NCBI GenBank assembly: GCA_948146395.1
Contig: OX411547.1
Span: forward strand, 29,492,614-29,556,613
Reading direction: 5' to 3'
Source: Fragum whitleyi
Lineage: Eukaryota > Mollusca > Bivalvia > Cardiida > Cardiidae
Length of the DNA: 64,000 nt
Shown here piece after piece: positions 22,450 to 64,000 of this stretch. Under the pieces are notes generated by a model. The model saw nothing but the letters and a program-made list of their open reading frames with translations, did no database searches and was not told where the DNA came from. Numbering within the stretch: the stretch's first letter is position 1; each line of letters begins with the position of its first letter. Made by a program: the position numbers and the translations under genes.

Positions 22450-25400
22450 GATAAGAACAGAACAGAACAGAACAATCATTTTAATAGACTTGTACGTAGT
22501 ACATAGTCACAATTTCAATACATAATACAATTTATTTCAAGGTCATAACGCATTTTCTCCTCTCACTCTCTCTGCTCGTCAGTCGTCACGCATACTCTCA
22601 TCACTCTCCCCCTTCCTCGCTCTTGCTCCAACATCTCAGTTGAATAACATTTGACGAAAAGTATCGGTTCTATTTAGTAAAAAAAAAAATCTTGTCCATT
22701 TCAGAAAAAAAACTATAGGCTTTACGAGGATGACACTTCTCTTACACAACGCATATGCTCAGGTCATGGAACATTGTGCACGATAATGTCACGGTTAGTG
22801 TAAGTCGATGGTTCGCATCTGCAGCACCATGTACTTACAGCTCTAAATAAGCTGTAGTTACGAAGCCACAAAAGCGAAACAGCGACCAAATCAATGAAAG
22901 TTCTAAAGAATATTAGTTATACTGTGTCTCAAATCGTAAAGAAAAAGCTAATTTAAGATCACTGCTGAACTTTGTTAATGTAGTTAAATCGCTGTTACAT
23001 AAGCATAGCATCAACCATGTGATTCTCATGGTAATTAATCTTGGCTTGTTATTGCTCTGGGGTCAGGGCCCAAGATTATCAATTTTTTTCGTGCTCAACT
23101 GAGAATTTTCTCAGAATTGAGATTTATTGATGTAATAAATTGTATTAATGAGTTGATATTTGCAACAACTTATTGATATTATCTTCAATGCTGAAACAGT
23201 CATATTAGAATAAAGACCTTAATCTCTATAAAAAAAATTGAGAAATTTTCAGTCAAGAACTAGAAAAGTTTTATAACCTCGGTTCTCGGGTCTTGACAAG
23301 TTTTATGATTTTGAAAAAAAAATATTGTAAATGAATCTTATGGATTTATTGGATCATAAGCTTATTAAAAAATCGCAATAGCATAATTTGTAAAGAAAAC
23401 GTGTAATATGCGACTATCCTATTCAATGACCATTTTTTTGTGGTCACGTAAGTAGTCGCTTAATACACGTTTTAGTGTAAATAATCCTAGGCCATGTTGT
23501 ATAACTCAATTTATTTCTGTCGAATAAGCATTCCTCCACATCATGCATGATATTATAATGTCAGATCACAGAGTTCGCTTTTTTGAAGGGGTGAATTGGC
23601 AGGGAAGTGAAAAAAGTAAATCCACTATTTTATATAATCTTTTAAGTTCACCAATAAAATTGCTATATGTGAATGAAACAGACTTGAATGTAAGAGTAGA
23701 TGGAAAAGTCGGAAGATCGCGAAGGAAATTTTCTTATTAAAAAAGCATGTATTTAACTTCCCCCATGAAAACTAAAAAAAAAAAAAATAAAAAAATAAAA
23801 ATAAAAAAATAAATAAATAGTAAAATTCAGTCTTTGCAAATTTTTCACCAAAAAGGTGTAGAAATGAAATGGTTAATGACTATTACAAGAAAAAGGGGAA
23901 ATAGAAAGACCCCCCCCCCCCCCCCAAAAAAAAAAGTATTACATTACAAATAGATATTCACATATATATATTTTCTTTCGAATAATGTTTTTATGTTGAT
24001 ATTTCTTAAAAAGAATACAAATTTAAATGAACAATACTTTTATCAAAATACAAATCCTTACCTTCTCGCTTTTGCTGTATAAATTCTGCAAGAGTCTATA
24101 ATAACTTTCCTAGAGTTTGTATGTCCCGGTAAGGTCTGTGATCGCACAAGATGATTCTCTGTGAACACCTATTTTTATTTGGCTGCGAACATCAAATATT
24201 TCAACAAACAACCCGGACACATACTTTTTTTAGGGTGGAATCACTCCTTATTTCGTAAAGTACCCAAACCTATCATCCAATCAAAAAGCACCAATTTTGT
24301 TATACAACAAATGTCATGCGTCGTGGGTTTCAAGGCCTCTGTCAAAATCTTTGCCCGCTTCAATTACCCGGTACGTGGACATTTGTAGTATACTTCGGCG
24401 GGATCAAAGCGGACTTTATCTAGATAAGCTCTCGGGGTAAGTTGCGATCGTAATTATTTCATACCTGCGAAGCTAGCTTAATATTTCGTCATTTAAAATT
24501 ATTGGTACACAAAATCGAGGCTTATACAGTCGTCGGTTGTCTGATGTTTATTAATAAATGGCTACTGTCGATCGTTAAAATAAATTGATTTTTCAGAGTA
24601 CTTCGGGTACTTAGATTTTGGATTTCGGATTGCCTTGGTAGGTATCCACGATTTTATTAATTTATTGTCATTTTCATACTTAAATTTCTTTCAACGGCCT
24701 CCAAGCATCGAATCTGAAATTTCTCTTATCTTCAGTTGATTAATTTGTTATTTGATTAGTTTGTTATTTAATTAATTCACGAATATCTTCATTTCACAAC
24801 AAATAAGTAAAATACGGATTCAATTTATTTGTTATTAGAATGAAGATATTCAAGAAAGATAACACACTTAGCATGCAAATTTACTTTTGTACATTGGAAA
24901 AATATGTTTACTATTTGAAGTGAATTGATGCAAATTGCTTAAATATGCTAATGTGTCTCTGAATTGGTTGATTGATTATTTTGATCTGAAGCTAAACTTA
25001 GATATTTCCAATTCATAAATTGCAAAGGGTTGCAGACTTAGATAATCAAAATAGACGAGAAGAAATTGGGTTGAGCTACGGACGGGAGCGTGCATGGTTT
25101 TACAACCATACTTTTTGATAGCTATAGAGATATTTTTTGTCTTGGATGAAAAAGCGACCCATTATCCCTTTTCTGTTATATTAGAGAAAAAGTAAAGAAT
25201 ACAGGACAGACCAAGCAGTGGACTAAATGTAACTTTTTGTTTGCTTTGTTTTAAATTTGTACAGTTGCAGTAAATATTCCACTTATGTGCATACTTCTAT
25301 CTTTCGTCTTTAAATTCTGCATTTGTATCTCCGACACAGTTACCTGTCGGAGTGGGCCTGTCTGACGTGAACGGTCGCTGATCACATTAAGTGACCCCCC

Positions 25401-26060
25401 TCAGTGAATTTCGTCCGAGATATCAACTTTGAAAGCATGTTCTAGTCGGGGAAATAGCTGACGTTGATGGGCGACCAAAAACTTCGTAACTATAGCTTGA
25501 ATTAGCTGTAGTTACCAGGTTTGTGTTGCCAAATTCACAATGGATCGAAACGAAAATCGTTGGTTGGCGGTTTAAAGATGCTGCATTTCGACGATGAACC
25601 ATAAGGTGTTCAAGTCGTTGTTCCAAATAAAATATCTGTTATGTTGTAAATTTCAATGTTAATATCAAAAACCAAATGAAACATGCATTTATGTGTTTCA
25701 ACGAAGAACCTACTATTAAATGTACGCAGATTGCGCAATTACGTAATACTTAAAAAGCAAACAGAAAAAAACGTTGAAAAGTAAAAAAAAAATTTAATAT
25801 AGCTTTTAAAGCTGTGGAAACAATCGTTTCGATCATCTGCTTTCAATTTATAAAGTATTATCTTTGGGGCAGCCCCTTTCCTATTTCTCTCCGTTCTTCT
25901 ATTGCCTTAATATTGTTCCGTGGTTGGCTTCTGTTTGCGCACGAATTTTAAAACCCTCGTTACGTCTATGGCCTAAACGATTTAATGTCGCAGCCTTTTT
26001 CCGACTGAAAACGAAGATCCTTGAATGCTGCCATCATGTAAATGGTCTTTTTTCTTTGAC
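22450..26060. other. Upstream region, no gene seen
   Basis: Contains a small foldback at 23397-23473 (AAAACGTGTAATATGCGAC and complement), short homopolymers (C run near 23911), and AT-rich sequence. No host exon was recognised. Confidence 0.45.
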
Positions 26061-26069
26061 ATTGGCTCT

Positions 26070-26296
26070 TAACCCTTTCCTGTTTTACAAAAGTTTAGAC
26101 GTCCAAATTCAAAGGTTTTGCAGACGAAATTTAAAAGTAAATTTAAATTGAAAAATAACAATTCAGTAGGATAGAAAATAGTGTGGAAAAAAAGAAGAAA
26201 TTGCTTATTAGAAGCAATTTCTTCTTTTTTCACAATGTTTTCTTAATCATAAAATCACAGGCACGTAAAAATCAGGGATTAAACAGCAAATGGTTA
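26070..26296. mobile_element. piggyBac-like MITE family A, copy 3
   Basis: Begins TTAACCCTTTCCTGTTTTAC, ends TTAAACAGCAAATGGTTAA. Perfect TTAA is present at both ends. Confidence 0.82.
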
Positions 26297-26479
26297 AACC
26301 AACAGAAAACAAACCTAAAATGTGAGTATTTTACATTGAATATGTTATATCTTATGGCCCTTTTAGGAAGGCGAATCGCATCCAAACAATCAATGCCACT
26401 AGGTCTATGTCACTGGGTTATGTTAACCGTAACAAATGGTTTTAACTTCGTAACAAAATACATTTGGATCGCGTCATTT

Positions 26480-26706
26480 TAACCCTTTCCTGTTTTACAA
26501 AATGTTGGACCTGTCCAAATTCAAAGGTTTTGCAGACGATAATTTAAAGTAGCTTTAATTTGAAAAATAACCATTCGGTAAGGAAGAAAATAGTGTGGAA
26601 AAAGAAGAAATTGCTTGTCAGAAGCAATTTCTTCTTTTTTCACAATGTTTTCTCAATCATAAAATCACAGGCACGTAAAAAGCAGGGATTAAACAGCAAA
26701 GGTTTA
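26480..26706. mobile_element. piggyBac-like MITE family A, copy 4
   Basis: Begins TTAACCCTTTCCTGTTTTAC, ends TTAAACAGCAAAGGTTTAA. Same orientation as copy 3 and only 184 bp away; about 360 bp upstream of the DUOX start codon. Confidence 0.82.
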
Positions 26707-27062
26707 AATATGGACTTCTTTATTTTGTAATTTCGTCGGGCGAACAAACCTCGTAAGTAAATAACTGAAAGAAGCTGTTCTTTCAAGATGATGTCGTGAA
26801 CTGAAGGTCAGTTGTTCGAGCGAGCCTCACTGTCACCGGACTGTGTTTAGCTTCCTGCCTTAATCAACCAAGCAGATGAATTAAGTAACAGTGGAATTGA
26901 GCAATTTCCTCTCTTGCAAGCACGTGAAAAACCTTAGATTGCGTGCTCGAGGACGACTCTTCGTTGCAATTGTAATTAAATAAATCACTAATTTCATTGA
27001 GACAATTTGTCCTTTTTTGAAATTTATTTTCTTTTTGTCTATTTTAGATACAAAGAAGCACC

Positions 27063-62894
<35,832 letters not shown>

Positions 62895-62904
62895 GTATGA
62901 TTAT

Positions 62905-63097
62905 GGGCCAACTTTTTTCTCGCCCGCTTTCGGGTCGGGTGTAGACTGGTCTCACTGTCGAAAATCAGAATAGCCTATTCTAGGCTATTCTGATAGTCGA
63001 TATGTGGACCAGTCTAGAGCTGGTAACCCGCTTTCTGAGAGATAGTCTGATATTGCGGGCAACAGTACCCGTCCGGGGTCAGAAATAAGTTGGCCCT
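62905..63097. mobile_element. MITE with GGGCCAACTT ends
   Basis: GGGCCAACTTTTTTCT at the left and AGAAATAAGTTGGCCC at the right, flanked by TAT on both sides. A strong inner palindrome CAGAATAGCCTATTC / TAGGCTATTCTG lies at 62966-62992. Starts 10 bp after the exon 19 donor of DUOX. Confidence 0.82.
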
Positions 63098-64000
63098 ATA
63101 TCATTTATATTTATACTCCACGGAATTTATGAATGTATTTCTCTTTTTTTTTTAATGTATTTTGTAATATTTGCAAAAGGAATTTTTGTTTAGAGGCATG
63201 ATTACAATTTTCAAGACATATCTGGTTATTATATTAGGTTATGAGTAAGTAAGTAAGTAAGTAAATGTTTATTTATTATAGTGACATGTGTTTTACATTT
63301 TAATGTTAACAATTAAACTGTCATAAATAATGAACACCCGGCCCCATGGGCCTATAAGTCACCTTGAATAACTAATACAGGGTTTTCCCTGGGTCTCGGA
63401 ATTTTGGGGTCATTGTGACCCCCATACCAATAGAATTGAGGGTCATTTCCCCAATTTTGGGGGACAACTTTAAAGAAGCTTAGGGAGCAAATAAAAAACA
63501 AAATAAAGTAGACTGTAACATCTTCAGAGCCATATACATTTCATATTTTTCGGGGTTTGGTTGTTCATTCCTCCTATTTTGGAACAGGTCAAAAACATTT
63601 TAACCCTCGGAGAATTCAAGCTATAAATAAAAATATTTAACAAATTCAGATTTAATGACGAATGACTCCTTTGGTAGATGGACCATAGTAATCATCATCA
63701 AACTCGCAAAAACAGCTCTATTTTGTTGTTCCTTTGAAAGAATGGCCCAAATGCAGACGATAGAAGTTTACACACTTTTATTTATTTGTTGCATTATGTA
63801 AGATCCGGTGTCTGGTTTACAGTTAATTTTACGACCGGAAATTGGGTCTGAGGTGGTTTAAATCAGGATAACCCGGCTGCATATTTTATCGGGTACCTAA
63901 AAATAGAATAGTGCACTGATTTTATCAATATTGGAAAACCTGGCTAGTTACAGAGATCACGGAAATATTGTTTCTGATGCTTGTTATCAAGCGAGTTATG
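63098..64000 (+). other. DUOX intron 19, rest of window
   Basis: A short (AAGT)n at 63244-63263 and a stretch with GGGGTCATTGTGACCCCCAT; no exon 20 was found before the edge. Confidence 0.6.

Overview
The window reads as AT-rich nuclear DNA of an invertebrate animal, most likely a bivalve-type mollusc. It has long introns with GT-AG boundaries, many short inverted-repeat elements, tRNA-derived SINEs and microsatellites, and no bacterial gene organisation. The species cannot be named from the sequence alone.

One host gene is recognisable: the 5' part of a dual oxidase (DUOX) gene on the + strand. I traced 19 coding exons from the start codon at 27063 to 62894. All 18 junctions keep the reading frame. 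They encode about 856 residues: signal peptide, the complete extracellular peroxidase-like domain, the first membrane segment, the cytosolic linker and the first EF hand. The second EF hand, the six-helix ferric-reductase core and the FAD/NADPH domains must lie beyond the right edge.

Intron 12 holds a 6.4-kb LTR retrotransposon (46560-52925) in the same orientation as DUOX. It has 552-bp LTRs that differ at two positions, a 4-bp target duplication, a primer-binding site, a polypurine tract and one long gag-pol frame. The integrase lies before the reverse transcriptase and RNase H. That is the Gmr1-like arrangement: a Ty3/gypsy-type polymerase with copia-like domain order. It is the most notable object here. 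The frame is open apart from a TAA 20 codons after the likely start.

No host gene was recognised in 1-27000. This part is a patchwork of repeats: a 470-bp CATC microsatellite, tandem arrays of 94-bp and 66-bp units, a 1.38-kb inverted-repeat element, foldback elements, SINE copies and a decayed LINE reverse transcriptase fragment. The introns of DUOX carry the same families. Examples are a piggyBac-like TTAA MITE (six copies in the window), a 140-bp palindromic family (five copies), a 726-bp perfect-to-one-base tandem duplication in intron 3, and a 144-bp tandem array in intron 15. Two MITEs sit within 20 bp of DUOX splice sites.
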